Position numbers and translations under genes: made by a program | NCBI GenBank assembly: GCA_910585895.1 | Contig: CAJUHY010000002.1 | Span: 40,542-104,541, forward strand | Reading direction: 5' to 3' | Source of the DNA: an uncultured Lachnospiraceae bacterium | Lineage (GTDB): Bacteria > Bacillota > Clostridia > Lachnospirales > Lachnospiraceae | DNA length: 64,000 nt | The notes under the pieces: generated by a model | Told to the model about the DNA's origin: nothing | The model's database searches: none | Seen by the model: only the letters and a program-made list of their open reading frames with translations | Shown here: positions 35,100 through 45,132 of the stretch, piece after piece | How the letters are laid out: the number at the start of each line of letters is the position of its first letter | How positions within the stretch are numbered: position 1 is the stretch's first letter

Positions 35100-36893
35100 C
35101 TAACCATCGCTCTTTTTATACTGGGAATCGTAGATTTCCCGGTAGACATCACAGCTTTTCAATAACTGCTCATGTGTACCCATCCCTACTATTTCCCCAT
35201 CATCGAGAACAATGATCTTATCTGCATGTTGAATAGAGGACGTACGCTGGGATACGATAAACACGGTAGGCTTCTCTTTCAGCTGGCGGATTGCCCCCCG
35301 CAGCCGGGCATCGGTGGCATAATCCAGTGCAGAAGCGCTGTCGTCCAAAATCAAAATCTGCGGCTTACGCACCAATGCGCGGGCAATAGTCAGACGCTGC
35401 CGCTGTCCGCCGGAAAAATTCTTTCCGCCCTGCTCCACAGGCGCATCAAGCCTGCCATCTTTGCCTTCCACAACTTCCTTGGCCTGGGCTGTCTCCAATG
35501 CCTGATAAATTTCCTCATCTGTGGCATCCGCCTTGCCCCAGCAGAGATTCTCACGGATAGTTCCCTGAAAAAGCACGGCCTTTTGCATGACGATGCCAAC
35601 CTTTTGCCGCAATTCTTCCAGAGAGTAATCTTTGACATTTTTTCCCTCAATCAATACCTCGCCTCTCGTCACATCATAAAAGCGCGGGATAAGGTGTACC
35701 AGAGACGTCTTGCCGGAACCTGTGCCGCCAATCACGCCTACGGTTTCTCCCCTTTGTACGCAAAAATCAATATCTGACAAGCTCTCCGCACCAGCTTCCT
35801 GGTACGTCAGCCCTACTCCGGAAAACTGCACCATGATATCCTTCTCCGGCTTATCACGCCCCAGCTCTCTGGACAGATGGGAATCGCCATTGCCTGCGTC
35901 CTGCGTCTCTTCCTCTTTGCAAAAAACGGCAGAAGAATCTGCAGGCATCGTGCTCTCAATCTGTAAGATAGAAGATACACGGTTTCCGCAGGCAACCGCC
36001 TTGGTAATCGTAATAATCAGGTTGGCAAGTTTTATCAGTTCTACTAGAATCTGCGACATATAATTGACCAGCGCCACCACTTCACCCTGGGTGAGATTGC
36101 CAATATCCACCTGCACCGCCCCGGTATAAAGCAGCACAAGAGTCGCCGCATTAATAATCACATAGGTGACCGGATTTAAAAAGGCACTGATTTTTCCCAC
36201 ATGCGTCTGCATAAACGTCAATTGCTCCAGCCCTTCCTCAAAACGGCTCTTCTCCTCCTCCTCCTTGTGAAACGCCCGGATTACCCTGGCGCCGGTCAAA
36301 TTTTCCCGCGTAATTCCCAGCACTTTATCCAACCGCTCCTGTACCTTGCGGTACAGCGGAATACTGACTGCCATCACACCGAACACCACCAGCGACAGCA
36401 GAGGAATCGTCACTGCAAAAATCAAAGCCGCTTTGACATCTATGGTAAACGCCATTACCATCGCACCCAGCACAATAAACGGCGAGCGCAGAAACAGGCG
36501 CAGTACCATATTGACACCAGACTGCACCTGGTTAATATCGCTTGTCATGCGGGTAATCAGGGTTGCAGTACCCGCTTTATCAATCTCTGAAAAAGAAAAA
36601 CCTTGAATACGCGCAAACAATGCATGTCGGACCTTCGTGCCAAATCCTGCCGCCGCTTTCGCTGCAAAATATTGTGCCGTCACGGAACTCACCAGACCAA
36701 GCAGCCCCAGCGCCACCATAATCAGGCACATACGCGCAATATAACCGCCATCCCCATTGGCAATGCCTACATCTATAATTGCCGAAACCACCAACGGAAT
36801 AATTAATTCAAACGATGCCTCCAGCATCTTAAACAATGGCGCCAATATGCATTCTTTTTTATAACTATTTAAGAAAATGAGTAATTTTTTCAT
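35100..36893 (-). CDS. ABC exporter half-transporter, subunit with degenerate Walker B
   Basis: Partner of the exporter at 33278-35032, about 597 aa. It has six membrane helices, Walker A GGTGSGKT, a normal signature FSGGQ and Walker B LILDDSASALD, in which the catalytic Glu is Asp. Asymmetric nucleotide sites of this kind are known for heterodimeric exporters. I chose the ATG at 36893 after GAAGGA; the ORF start at 36935 has no ribosome site. It begins 51 nt after the Gx-transporter gene and may belong to the same transcript as the ApbE group. Confidence 0.92.
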   Translation of the reverse strand: MKKLLIFLNSYKKECILAPLFKMLEASFELIIPLVVSAIIDVGIANGDGGYIARMCLIMVALGLLGLVSSVTAQYFAAKAAAGFGTKVRHALFARIQGFSFSEIDKAGTATLITRMTSDINQVQSGVNMVLRLFLRSPFIVLGAMVMAFTIDVKAALIFAVTIPLLSLVVFGVMAVSIPLYRKVQERLDKVLGITRENLTGARVIRAFHKEEEEKSRFEEGLEQLTFMQTHVGKISAFLNPVTYVIINAATLVLLYTGAVQVDIGNLTQGEVVALVNYMSQILVELIKLANLIITITKAVACGNRVSSILQIESTMPADSSAVFCKEEETQDAGNGDSHLSRELGRDKPEKDIMVQFSGVGLTYQEAGAESLSDIDFCVQRGETVGVIGGTGSGKTSLVHLIPRFYDVTRGEVLIEGKNVKDYSLEELRQKVGIVMQKAVLFQGTIRENLCWGKADATDEEIYQALETAQAKEVVEGKDGRLDAPVEQGGKNFSGGQRQRLTIARALVRKPQILILDDSASALDYATDARLRGAIRQLKEKPTVFIVSQRTSSIQHADKIIVLDDGEIVGMGTHEQLLKSCDVYREIYDSQYKKSDG

Positions 36894-36944
36894 GATGGAT
36901 TCCTTCACTTTCCTTTTAATATATTTTTTGTGCATTCTTCTTTC

Positions 36945-37457
36945 TTATTCACAATTTAATCCTTCTTCATGTATTACTCTTTTTAAATGTCGAATTAATA
37001 TAGAAGAAAGTATCCCAATCAACACGCCTGCAATCGTCCCAGACAAAACCAACACCGGCAGATAATACAGCAAGCCAGTAGTCTCCACCACAAAAACCGC
37101 CACCACTATCTGTCCGACATTGTGGAAAACGCCGCCCAAAATGCTGACGCCTGTGACAGAGAACAGTTTTCTTTTCCGGGCAGCAATCATTATGGCAAGA
37201 CTTAACATTCCCCCTGCCAGGCTGTAAATCATACTTGCCGGATTCCCAAACGTCAGACCTACAAGCAGAATACGCACCGCGGATAAAATACATGCCCAGC
37301 GCACGTTCATCGTATACAATGCCACAATCACTACCAAATTGGCCAACCCAAGCTTAACTCCAGGCACGCCCAAGTTGATGGGCAGCAGGAACTCTATATA
37401 AGAAAATACAAATGCCAATGCTGTGAGCATCCCCATATAAGCAGTTTTCTTCGCCAT
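36945..37457 (-). CDS. eetB: Gx transporter family membrane protein (EetB-like)
   Basis: A 170-aa membrane protein of five or six helices with the motifs LPINLGVPGVKLGLANL and GGVFHNVGQ. It is often annotated as heptaprenyl diphosphate synthase component I, but is an ECF-S-like integral membrane protein. In the Listeria flavin-based electron-transfer locus an EetB of this family accompanies EetA and flavin-linking ApbE proteins; the same trio is present here. GGGAGG lies upstream of the ATG. Confidence 0.8.
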   Translation of the reverse strand: MAKKTAYMGMLTALAFVFSYIEFLLPINLGVPGVKLGLANLVVIVALYTMNVRWACILSAVRILLVGLTFGNPASMIYSLAGGMLSLAIMIAARKRKLFSVTGVSILGGVFHNVGQIVVAVFVVETTGLLYYLPVLVLSGTIAGVLIGILSSILIRHLKRVIHEEGLNCE

Positions 37458-37521
37458 ACATATCCTCCCTGTGCCATATTGCCGCAGTCATCTTTCCCTG
37501 ACACCAAATTTCTGCTGATTT

Positions 37522-37896
37522 TTACCTTGTACCTGCATCGATGCCCCGGTCCTCACCATTTACAATCTCCACTACCATCTTATTGGGCAGGCAAATGAGG
37601 CTTTCCCCCTGCCCATCAACCGGACGGTGATTGACGCACACTTTATCCGGGCAGGAAGCTTCCGATATCTCTGCTTTCCCCCCATCAATCTGCAGGATAT
37701 TATAACTGCCATTTTTCTGGCGGATTTCCACCGTGGCATCTTCCGCCAAAGGATACCGCCCCTGTTCTTCTCCATCCAGAAAGACCACTGCCTGCGGCTC
37801 TCTGGTACTGATATGGGAATACAGCGTTATTCCTCCAAACGCAGCAAGTGCAGCCACAATCAATGATGCCAGCAAAATAATGTCATTTTTCTTCAT
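37522..37896 (-). CDS. eetA: NusG domain II protein (EetA-like)
   Basis: A membrane-anchored protein of about 124 aa: one N-terminal transmembrane helix and an extracytoplasmic NusG_II domain with the conserved SCPDKVCVNHRPV (two Cys) and SLICLPNKMVVEI. Despite the domain name it is not a transcription factor. The ATG at 37896 follows GGAGG and overlaps the end of the apbE-like gene by 14 nt. It resembles EetA of the Listeria extracellular electron-transfer locus. Confidence 0.82.
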   Translation of the reverse strand: MKKNDIILLASLIVAALAAFGGITLYSHISTREPQAVVFLDGEEQGRYPLAEDATVEIRQKNGSYNILQIDGGKAEISEASCPDKVCVNHRPVDGQGESLICLPNKMVVEIVNGEDRGIDAGTR

Positions 37897-38938
37897 ATAT
37901 CTTAAATCCTCCAGAACAGCGGATCTGACCATCCTTTTCTACCCACATGGCTTCCACGTCTTCCATCTCCTCCACCAAAGACAGCCCTGCTTCAAAATCC
38001 ATATTAAATAGAGCGGTGGAAACAGCATCCGCGACGCCGGAATCTTTTGCGCGCACTGACACAGCAGAAACATATTGCGGCGGCATATTCGTATCGGTAT
38101 CAATAATATGGCAGTAACGCTGCCCTTCCACCTCATAATACCGCTGGTAATCTCCACTGGTGACAATACATCCGCTGTCAAGTTCCACCGTTGCGATATA
38201 GGGTTTGCCGCTGTCAGGACGCGGATTTTCCACGCCTACCACCCAGGAAGCTGCATCTGCCTTCCCTCCTACGGCACAGACATTCCCGCCCACGGAAATC
38301 AAGGCGTGTTCCATACCAATTTCCCTGGCATAATCCGCTAGCTTCTGCACTGCATAGCCTTTGCCGATGCTGCCCACATCCAAAGACATTTCCCCATCCT
38401 TAAGAAAAACGGTTGACAATTCTTCATCTATAACCAAATCATCCATATCCGTATGCTCTGCACATCCGTCAAGTTCTTCTTTGGTGGGAATCCGGGCATG
38501 TTTCGGATTGCGCAGCCCTTCTTCACGGTAATCATGCCACAGAGAAAGTACGCTGCCATAGGCAATGTGCACTGCTCCATCCGTCCTGTCATACATCTGC
38601 CGCCCCATTTCCAGCAATTGAAGGATTTCTCCATCGACCTTGACTGCCTGCACTCCGGCAGCATCATTTATTGTCTTAATATTATTAATGCCATCATATG
38701 TATGATAGATATCAAAAAGCTGATGGTAGTAGGTAAGTTCATCCTGCAGCAGCGCAAGTTTATCAGAGAAATCTTCCTGGCTGTCGGCATATCCGGTAAT
38801 CGTAGTCACAGTGTCAAAGCAGCCAAAAAACTGCCCTTCATACCGCTGCGGTTTCCGATTATAATATTGTATGCAGGCGACCCCTGCCAGAACGAGAACT
38901 GCCGCTGCAAGGATTCCTGCCTGGCGTAATTTTTTCAT
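37883..38938 (-). CDS. fmnB: FAD:protein FMN transferase (ApbE family)
   Basis: Covalently attaches FMN from FAD to Thr/Ser of exported flavoproteins. The 351-aa protein is exported or membrane-anchored through its N-terminal hydrophobic segment and has the ApbE motifs DGAVHIAYG, SLDVGSIGKGYAV, ISVGGNV and HIIDTDT, and a C-terminal DAVSTALF. Cys22 is preceded by GVA, a poor lipobox. First gene of fmnB-eetA-eetB. The flavinylated substrate protein is not in this window. Confidence 0.9.
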   Translation of the reverse strand: MKKLRQAGILAAAVLVLAGVACIQYYNRKPQRYEGQFFGCFDTVTTITGYADSQEDFSDKLALLQDELTYYHQLFDIYHTYDGINNIKTINDAAGVQAVKVDGEILQLLEMGRQMYDRTDGAVHIAYGSVLSLWHDYREEGLRNPKHARIPTKEELDGCAEHTDMDDLVIDEELSTVFLKDGEMSLDVGSIGKGYAVQKLADYAREIGMEHALISVGGNVCAVGGKADAASWVVGVENPRPDSGKPYIATVELDSGCIVTSGDYQRYYEVEGQRYCHIIDTDTNMPPQYVSAVSVRAKDSGVADAVSTALFNMDFEAGLSLVEEMEDVEAMWVEKDGQIRCSGGFKIYEEK

Positions 38939-39042
38939 GCCTTTTCCTTTCTCATAATTATATATAGAAATCTAACAGTGTATAGTGGACAAATTCATAT
39001 CCGCTCCCTCATTACCTAAGGGACGCAGGCGGTTTCCGATGA

Positions 39043-39086
39043 TATAAAAAGGGCATGGAAACGATATTTCTCCGTCTTCCATACCC
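39043..39086 (-). terminator. Intrinsic terminator of prsA
   Basis: GGGTATGGAA pairs with TTTCCATGCCC around a 15-nt loop and is followed by TTTTT on the minus strand, about 45 nt after the prsA stop. Confidence 0.85.
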
Positions 39087-39129
39087 TCTCCTTCTATTAT
39101 CTATGCTTATACAGCATTTCCTTCCTTAT

Positions 39130-40314
39130 TTATTCTTCACCTTTCGCAGCTTCTTCTGCATCTGCTCCATCGGCTGCTTCCCCAGTTTCAGAATCTTCTT
39201 CCGCATCTGCTCCATCAGCAGCATCCTCTGCACCGGAACTTTCTTCCTCTCCATCGGCTGCTTCTCCAGTATCCGCTCCAGCAGCATCCTCTTCCGTCTG
39301 CGCAGCCTTGATGGAGAACAGTTCGTCAAATTTAACTTTTGCCCACTCATCCTCATTCAATTCATATTTGACATTTTCCTTATAACCGTCTAAAACCTCT
39401 GTGTAATGGTCGTTCTTACGGTCAGTAACAATGGATTTCTTCTTATTCTCGGTAGCTTCCTCATCAAAAAGACTTTCCATGCGCACAACATAGTAATTAT
39501 CGTCCGTTGAGATTACCTCGCTGATTTCTCCCTCTTTGAGCTTCTTTGCCGCCTCAATCACGGCATCATCTAAGGTATAACTCTCATCTTTGTCGCCGAA
39601 AGTGGCTTCCGATGCGGTATATCCCGCATTCTCTGCGGCAGTCTTGAAATCATCTGCCGCTGCTGCCTGAAATGCTTCTACTTCTTTCTTAATGTTTGCT
39701 TTCTCTTCATCAGTGTAATCTACCGTCTCGCCATTCTCATCGGTCTTGGACTTACATCCTACCTGAACATAGCTGATTTTCTTCTGAGCTGCTTCCTCAT
39801 CCGTCACATTTGTATCAACTTCAGCGTCCATGGCGCTGCGCATCTTGGATTGAATCGTGGACAGACGCAGCATTTCTTTTACATATTCCTTTGTTGCCCC
39901 CAGCTGCTTAATTGCTTTTTTAGAGTTATCATTCATAAAAGTCTCTGCAGCCTCATCCATCTTTGCCAGTTCCTCGTCCGTAATTTCCACCTTGTAATCC
40001 GCCATATGCTTTTCCAGCACATAGAAATTCTCAATGTTCTCAGACACGCTCTTCTTTACAGAAGTCTCCGTGTCCGTACCCTCACCAAACAAATCCTGGC
40101 TCCAAATATCCTGATCGCCGAACATGGAAGAAAACTGCCCATCATATATCGCCTGCTGATATTTCGCCATGAAGTTCATAAATCCCATGGTGATTTCTGT
40201 TCCATCCAGCGTTGCGCCAACACTCTTTGCATCAATACTATTACCGCATCCCGTCAATACGGACACTCCCAATACCGCTGCCATAAGCAACGGCAATAAT
40301 CTTCTTGCTTTCAT
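39130..40314 (-). CDS. prsA: PrsA-like peptidyl-prolyl isomerase lipoprotein
   Basis: Extracytoplasmic foldase lipoprotein, 394 aa. The signal peptide ends in the lipobox LTGC; a SurA-like N-terminal chaperone part follows, then a parvulin-like region around residues 230-300 (FKTAAENAGYTASEATFGDKDES, LKEGEISEVI). The C-terminal 50 or so residues are an acidic Ala/Glu/Asp/Gly repeat (EEAADGADAEE type). mfd followed by prsA is a common clostridial order. AGGAGG precedes the ATG; a small perfect hairpin (GCCGGG-AAA-CCCGGC, 40336-40350) sits just upstream in the leader. Confidence 0.88.
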   Translation of the reverse strand: MKARRLLPLLMAAVLGVSVLTGCGNSIDAKSVGATLDGTEITMGFMNFMAKYQQAIYDGQFSSMFGDQDIWSQDLFGEGTDTETSVKKSVSENIENFYVLEKHMADYKVEITDEELAKMDEAAETFMNDNSKKAIKQLGATKEYVKEMLRLSTIQSKMRSAMDAEVDTNVTDEEAAQKKISYVQVGCKSKTDENGETVDYTDEEKANIKKEVEAFQAAAADDFKTAAENAGYTASEATFGDKDESYTLDDAVIEAAKKLKEGEISEVISTDDNYYVVRMESLFDEEATENKKKSIVTDRKNDHYTEVLDGYKENVKYELNEDEWAKVKFDELFSIKAAQTEEDAAGADTGEAADGEEESSGAEDAADGADAEEDSETGEAADGADAEEAAKGEE

Positions 40315-40362
40315 ATTATCCTCCTGTACATTTCTGCCGGGTTTCCCGGCGCATTTAATAGT

Positions 40363-40391
40363 ATTATAGTTCTTTTTTTTTGCGCTAGCAA
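40363..40391 (-). promoter_or_regulatory. Promoter of prsA
   Basis: TTGCTA (40386-40391), 17 nt including a run of nine A, then consensus TATAAT (40363-40368) on the minus strand. The -35 hexamer lies where the ancestral mfd stop codon would have been. Confidence 0.8.
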
Positions 40392-40412
40392 CTGTTTTTC
40401 ATGGAATTCACA

Positions 40413-40956
40413 CTTTTTTCGCAACTATTCAGCCTTAAAATTTTCAATTACATTTTCCATAGCGGCTATTTACACAAATAGCATAAAAATATTTATGGGA
40501 ACATTTCTGGATTCAGCAGATTTCCTCTCCTATGCCAAAAGGCAGACATTTGAGGGATTTCGTGTATCCCTTGCCTCCAGGAGAGGGGCGGGATGTATTT
40601 CCCCAATATCAATTGTCTGAGCGTTTTCCCTACTAATTATATTTCATCGCCATAACGGATATGGTTTTTCCTCACGGACAGCCTTTCTAGTTTTCCTACC
40701 CCAGAAAAACCATATTCGTTGGCGATATCTTACAAGTCCGCGGGAAAACGCGAGTTTTGAATTGGGGAAATTAATGTCATCAGCCCCTCCCTGGAGCTAG
40801 GGATACTAGAAATTCCGGTTTAGTCTGCCGTTGGCAAAGGAGAGAAAATTCATTGAACTTATAAAGTATCCCAAAAATATTTTTATTATGTTAGCGAAGA
40901 TAGCCGCTGTGGAAACTGTGAAAAATTATTTTAAGGCTGAATGGTTACCTTTTTTC
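40413..40956. mobile_element. Palindromic MITE, copy 2, with perfect 8-bp target duplication
   Basis: A 528-bp element (40421-40948), inverted relative to copy 1 at 20278. Ends are GCAACTATTCAGCC and GGCTGAATGGTTAC, and CTTTTTTC is duplicated exactly on both sides (40413-40420 and 40949-40956). There is no ORF. It keeps the same internal plan as copy 1 (TTGGGGAAAT, CCTGGAG, AGGGATAC, GGGAAAACGC) but has a larger central hairpin. Each end has drifted at a single base relative to copy 1. Ends and duplication length suggest an IS66-type transposase acting in trans. Confidence 0.9.
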
Positions 40957-43900
40957 ATCAACCAGCAGTTCCCTTGTATCCTCCAATATCATCTCCACCT
41001 GCTCTAAAATCCCCAAAGATTTCTGTCTGGAATTATTATCTTTGACATACTCAAAATACGGCGCTTTCATATCCCGCACAAATTTGAGCGCACCCTCATA
41101 TTTCTCTGCCATCTGCATGATATTAGCTGGGTTAATCTCCGCCTGGTAATAAAATACAAATTTAATTTTATCTTCCAATTCTTTAATTTCAGTATAATAG
41201 CAATTATGGGCTTTCGCCCTCAACTGAGCGATTGCCAGAAGATTCTCCACGGATTTCGGCGGTTCGCCAAAACGGTCAATCAGCTCCTCCATCATCTCCT
41301 CGCTCTCTTCCCGGTCCGCAATTACTGCAATCCGCTTATAGATATCCAGTTTCTGGAATTCATTGGGGATATAGGTGGGCGGGATAAACGCATCCACATT
41401 CAGCTCCAGCGTTGTCTCAAACTGCTCCTGCCTCTTCTCCCCTTTCAAATCCTTCACCGCCTCATTGAGCATCTTGCAGTAGAGGTCATAACCCACCGCT
41501 TCCATATGCCCATGCTGCCTTGCCCCCAAAAGGTTCCCCGCCCCGCGGATTTCCAAATCCCGCATGGCTATCTTAAAACCGCTGCCCAGTTCTGTAAATT
41601 CTCGAATCGCCGACAGGCGTTTTTCCGCCACTTCTTTCAACATTTTATTCCTGCGGTACATCAAAAAAGCATATGATGTCCGGTTGGAACGTCCAACCCT
41701 GCCGCGGAGCTGATAGAGCTGGGACAGCCCCATATTATCAGCGTCATGGATAATCATCGTGTTAACGTTGGAAATATCAAGCCCGGTCTCAATGATAGTG
41801 GTGCTCACCAGCACGTCAATCTCCCCATTGATAAACTGGTACATGATATTTTCCAGTTCTCGCTCCTTCATCTGCCCATGGGCAAACGCCACATTTGCCT
41901 CCGGCACAAGTTCCGCAATCTTAGAGGTAACCTCCACAATCTGGTTGACACGGTTAAACACATAGAAAACCTGTCCGCCCCGGGCAAGTTCGCGGTTCAC
42001 CGCCTCGCGCACAATTTCCTCATTATACTCCATCACATAAGTCTGAATAGGCAGACGGTCCATCGGCGGCTCCTCTAAGACACTCATATCACGGATACCA
42101 ATGAGGCTCATATGCAATGTCCTTGGTATCGGGGTCGCAGTCAGCGTCAGTACGTCCACATCTTTCTTCATCTGCTTAATCTTCTCTTTATGCGCCACGC
42201 CAAACCGTTGTTCCTCATCTATAATCAGTAAACCTAAATCCTTAAATTCCACATCTTTCGACAAAATACGATGTGTGCCAATCACGATATCCGCCATGCC
42301 CCGTTTTAAGTCCGCCACGGTTTGTTTCATCTGGGCATTTGTACAGAAACGGCACATCAAATGCACGCTCACCGGAAAATCCTTCATCCGCTGGGCAAAG
42401 GTATTATAGTGCTGCTGCGCTAAAATTGTAGTCGGTACAAGATACGCTACCTGTTTGCCCTCCTGTACTGCTTTGAAGGCAGCGCGAATGGCAATTTCCG
42501 TCTTGCCATAGCCCACATCCCCGCAGATAAGCCGGTCCATAATCTTTGTGCTCTCCATATCCTGCTTCGTAGCCTCGATTGCCAACTCCTGATCTTCGGT
42601 CTCCTCGAAAGGAAACAGCTCTTCAAACTCTTTCTGCCATACGGTATCCGGTCCATAGACAAACCCTTCTGTCTGCTGTCTTGCGGCATAGAGTTCCACC
42701 AATTCCTTGGCAATCTCATTGACTGCGCCGCGGACACGGTTCTTGGTCTTTTTCCACTCCTGTCCATCCAGCCGGTTGATTCTGGGTTTTTTCGCTTCCG
42801 CCCCGGCATACTTCTGAATTGCCTCTAGCTGGGTAGCAAGAACATACAAGGCACTGCCCTTATCATATTCAATCTTCACATAATCTTTTGCAGTCTTTTG
42901 AATCTCAATCTTCTCAATGCCCCTGTAAATGCCCACACCATACTGTTCGTGCACGACATAATCACCTACGCTCAAATCCGTAAAGCTCTGGATTTTCTCA
43001 CCCTCATATATTTTGCGCTTTTTCTTGCGCTTCTTTTCCCCACCAAAAATATCGCTCTCCGAAATCACCACAAATTTGAGGTCTGGATACTCAAAGCCTT
43101 TCTTCAGCTTGCCGTAGGCGACCATTACCTCCCCAGGCTGTATGCGATGGTCATAATCTCCGCTGAAAAAGCAGTTCAGCCCTTCCGCCTGCAAATCCTC
43201 CGCCAGATTTTTCGCCCGCGTAGCAGATCCAGACAAAAGGATTACCTGATACTTCTTCTTCCGGTACAAATTCAAATCTTTCACCAGCAGCTCAAAACTG
43301 CGGTTATAGGGATTGACAGTTCTGGTTGTTATATTATATCTGGTTTTTATTTCTATATCATTCATTGTCAAATCCAATGTTGTCAACGCCACACATTTTT
43401 GCCGCTGTATTTTCGCCAGAATTTCTTCTCCAGTATACAGGGCCTCTATCTGACCAGGCAAAATGTATCCCTTTTCCAGACGATGCTGCATACTTTCCGC
43501 AAACTCCTGCCTCAGCACACGACCCTTTTCCGCTATCCTTGCAGGCTCATCCAGGAAGACCACCGTCTTTTCCCTATCAAAATAATCAAGAAAAGAGACT
43601 GTCTCTCCGGCAAAATAAGTCAGGCAGCTGTCGAGACCGCTGCTCTGCCCAAGCTCCGCTACTTCCTCCGCCAGGGCTTCTACCGTAGTTTTCAGCCGAT
43701 ACGCCTCCTCTGTCTTCATTTCCCCCCGGAAAGTCTCATAAATCCGTTCTTTCTCCCGCTCCATCTCAGCAAGCCCCTGGCTTATTTGCTCCTCAGACAG
43801 CACAACCTCACTCGCTGGATAGATGCGCACTTGCTGCAAATTCTCAATTGAGCGCTGGCTTCCCACATCAAAACTGCGGATAGAGTCAATCTCATCACCC

Positions 43901-44481
43901 CACAGTTCAATACGGTAAGGATTCTCTTCAGTCAGTGGAAAAATATCCAGAATTCCGCCGCGAACAGCAAATTGCCCGGCACTCTCCACCTGGTAATTGC
44001 GCTCATAGCCCATGTGCACCAACTTTTCCTTCACCAGTTCTATGTCCAGTGTATCGGCAAGGTCAAACTCAAGAACAAATCTGGCTATCTCTGAAAGCGG
44101 CAGTACACGGTCCATCAAGGCGTCAAACGTAGTGACCACCGCGACAGATTCCCGCTCAATCAAAGACTTAATTGCCATTAGCCGCTCGGCTGTCAGCAGG
44201 TTTCCCCGGATATCCGACTGGTAGAATAACACATCCTTTGCTGGATAGTAGACGACATCCCGGTCAAAAAAACGGTACATATCATAAAACTCCCGCGCTT
44301 TCTGCTCCTGAAATGTGACAATCAGCGCACTGTCTTTTTCTTCCAGAAGACCATAGATGAAATGAGGCTTCTGGGTGTCAATACACCCGGAAACCTGCAA
44401 TATCCCTTTATCTTTTGTTAATTTGTCTTTTAATTTATTAAATTCTTCGAGCTTTGTCAAAGGCTCCGTAAAACTCTTCAT
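40945..44481 (-). CDS. mfd: Transcription-repair coupling factor Mfd
   Basis: Superfamily 2 translocase that removes RNA polymerase stalled at DNA damage and recruits UvrA. It is about 1178 aa, against 1177 in B. subtilis. Order: UvrB-like domains, RNA-polymerase-interaction domain ([18 protein letters not shown]), helicase core with GDVGYGKTE and DEEQRFG, and TRCF C-terminal domain. I chose the ATG at 44481 after GGGAGG. The TAA stop (40945-40947) comes from the terminus of the MITE. In the sequence without the MITE the frame would run nine codons further (SVNSMKNSC) to TAG, so the last residues are truncated and replaced by one Arg. Confidence 0.97.
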   Translation of the reverse strand: MKSFTEPLTKLEEFNKLKDKLTKDKGILQVSGCIDTQKPHFIYGLLEEKDSALIVTFQEQKAREFYDMYRFFDRDVVYYPAKDVLFYQSDIRGNLLTAERLMAIKSLIERESVAVVTTFDALMDRVLPLSEIARFVLEFDLADTLDIELVKEKLVHMGYERNYQVESAGQFAVRGGILDIFPLTEENPYRIELWGDEIDSIRSFDVGSQRSIENLQQVRIYPASEVVLSEEQISQGLAEMEREKERIYETFRGEMKTEEAYRLKTTVEALAEEVAELGQSSGLDSCLTYFAGETVSFLDYFDREKTVVFLDEPARIAEKGRVLRQEFAESMQHRLEKGYILPGQIEALYTGEEILAKIQRQKCVALTTLDLTMNDIEIKTRYNITTRTVNPYNRSFELLVKDLNLYRKKKYQVILLSGSATRAKNLAEDLQAEGLNCFFSGDYDHRIQPGEVMVAYGKLKKGFEYPDLKFVVISESDIFGGEKKRKKKRKIYEGEKIQSFTDLSVGDYVVHEQYGVGIYRGIEKIEIQKTAKDYVKIEYDKGSALYVLATQLEAIQKYAGAEAKKPRINRLDGQEWKKTKNRVRGAVNEIAKELVELYAARQQTEGFVYGPDTVWQKEFEELFPFEETEDQELAIEATKQDMESTKIMDRLICGDVGYGKTEIAIRAAFKAVQEGKQVAYLVPTTILAQQHYNTFAQRMKDFPVSVHLMCRFCTNAQMKQTVADLKRGMADIVIGTHRILSKDVEFKDLGLLIIDEEQRFGVAHKEKIKQMKKDVDVLTLTATPIPRTLHMSLIGIRDMSVLEEPPMDRLPIQTYVMEYNEEIVREAVNRELARGGQVFYVFNRVNQIVEVTSKIAELVPEANVAFAHGQMKERELENIMYQFINGEIDVLVSTTIIETGLDISNVNTMIIHDADNMGLSQLYQLRGRVGRSNRTSYAFLMYRRNKMLKEVAEKRLSAIREFTELGSGFKIAMRDLEIRGAGNLLGARQHGHMEAVGYDLYCKMLNEAVKDLKGEKRQEQFETTLELNVDAFIPPTYIPNEFQKLDIYKRIAVIADREESEEMMEELIDRFGEPPKSVENLLAIAQLRAKAHNCYYTEIKELEDKIKFVFYYQAEINPANIMQMAEKYEGALKFVRDMKAPYFEYVKDNNSRQKSLGILEQVEMILEDTRELLVDEKR

Positions 44482-44533
44482 TTTCCCTCCCATCCTGGTG
44501 CTTCCAATATCCATGTAAATCATTGAACTTATA

Positions 44534-45094
44534 TCAATTAAACCGATTCATCGCCTGCTCCGTCTTACCCTGCACCATCAGGCTGATTGCCTCACATGCA
44601 TTGTCAAAGGCCTCCTCGAGCAGAATCCTTTCTTTTCTCGGAGGGCAGCGAAGCACATAATCCGCAAGGTCCCAGCCCTCCGGCTTTTGACCCACGCCAA
44701 TCTTAACTCTCTGGAACTCTTCGGTTTTCAGATGGCTGATGATATTCTTAACCCCATTATGCCCTCCGGCACTGCCCTTCTTGCGGATACGCAGTCTTCC
44801 GGGTTCTAAACTGACGTCATCATAGACGACAATCAGTTCTGACTTCGCCTCCAGTTTATAAAAATTGATAACCGCTCCTATACTCTCCCCGCTGAGATTC
44901 ATGAATGTCTGCGGCTTCACCAAAAGCGCTTTCTGTCCCTCAATTACGCCAGAGCCGCACAATGCCTGAAACTTCTTATCTTTGACACGAATATGATATC
45001 TGTCCGCCAACATGTCAATTACATCAAAACCGACATTATGGCGCGTACCTTTATATTTGGACATGGGATTTCCCAGCCCCGCGATAACAAACAT
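44534..45094 (-). CDS. pth: Peptidyl-tRNA hydrolase
   Basis: Recycles peptidyl-tRNA released by stalled ribosomes. The 186-aa protein has the Pth motifs with Asn9 (GLGNP), catalytic His19 (TRHNVGF), VKPQTFMNLSGES and GGHNGVKNI. AAAGGAG precedes the ATG. pth-mfd is the conserved order (spoVC-mfd in Bacillus); the gap to mfd is about 52 nt. Confidence 0.97.
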   Translation of the reverse strand: MFVIAGLGNPMSKYKGTRHNVGFDVIDMLADRYHIRVKDKKFQALCGSGVIEGQKALLVKPQTFMNLSGESIGAVINFYKLEAKSELIVVYDDVSLEPGRLRIRKKGSAGGHNGVKNIISHLKTEEFQRVKIGVGQKPEGWDLADYVLRCPPRKERILLEEAFDNACEAISLMVQGKTEQAMNRFN

Positions 45095-45132
45095 GGTTTA
45101 TTTCTCCTTTTCTAATATGTATTGACAGGAAA

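Noticed and set aside
42898..43851. 317-codon plus-strand ORF inside mfd
   Set aside because: Antisense shadow of a conserved gene; no start signal and no recognisable domain.
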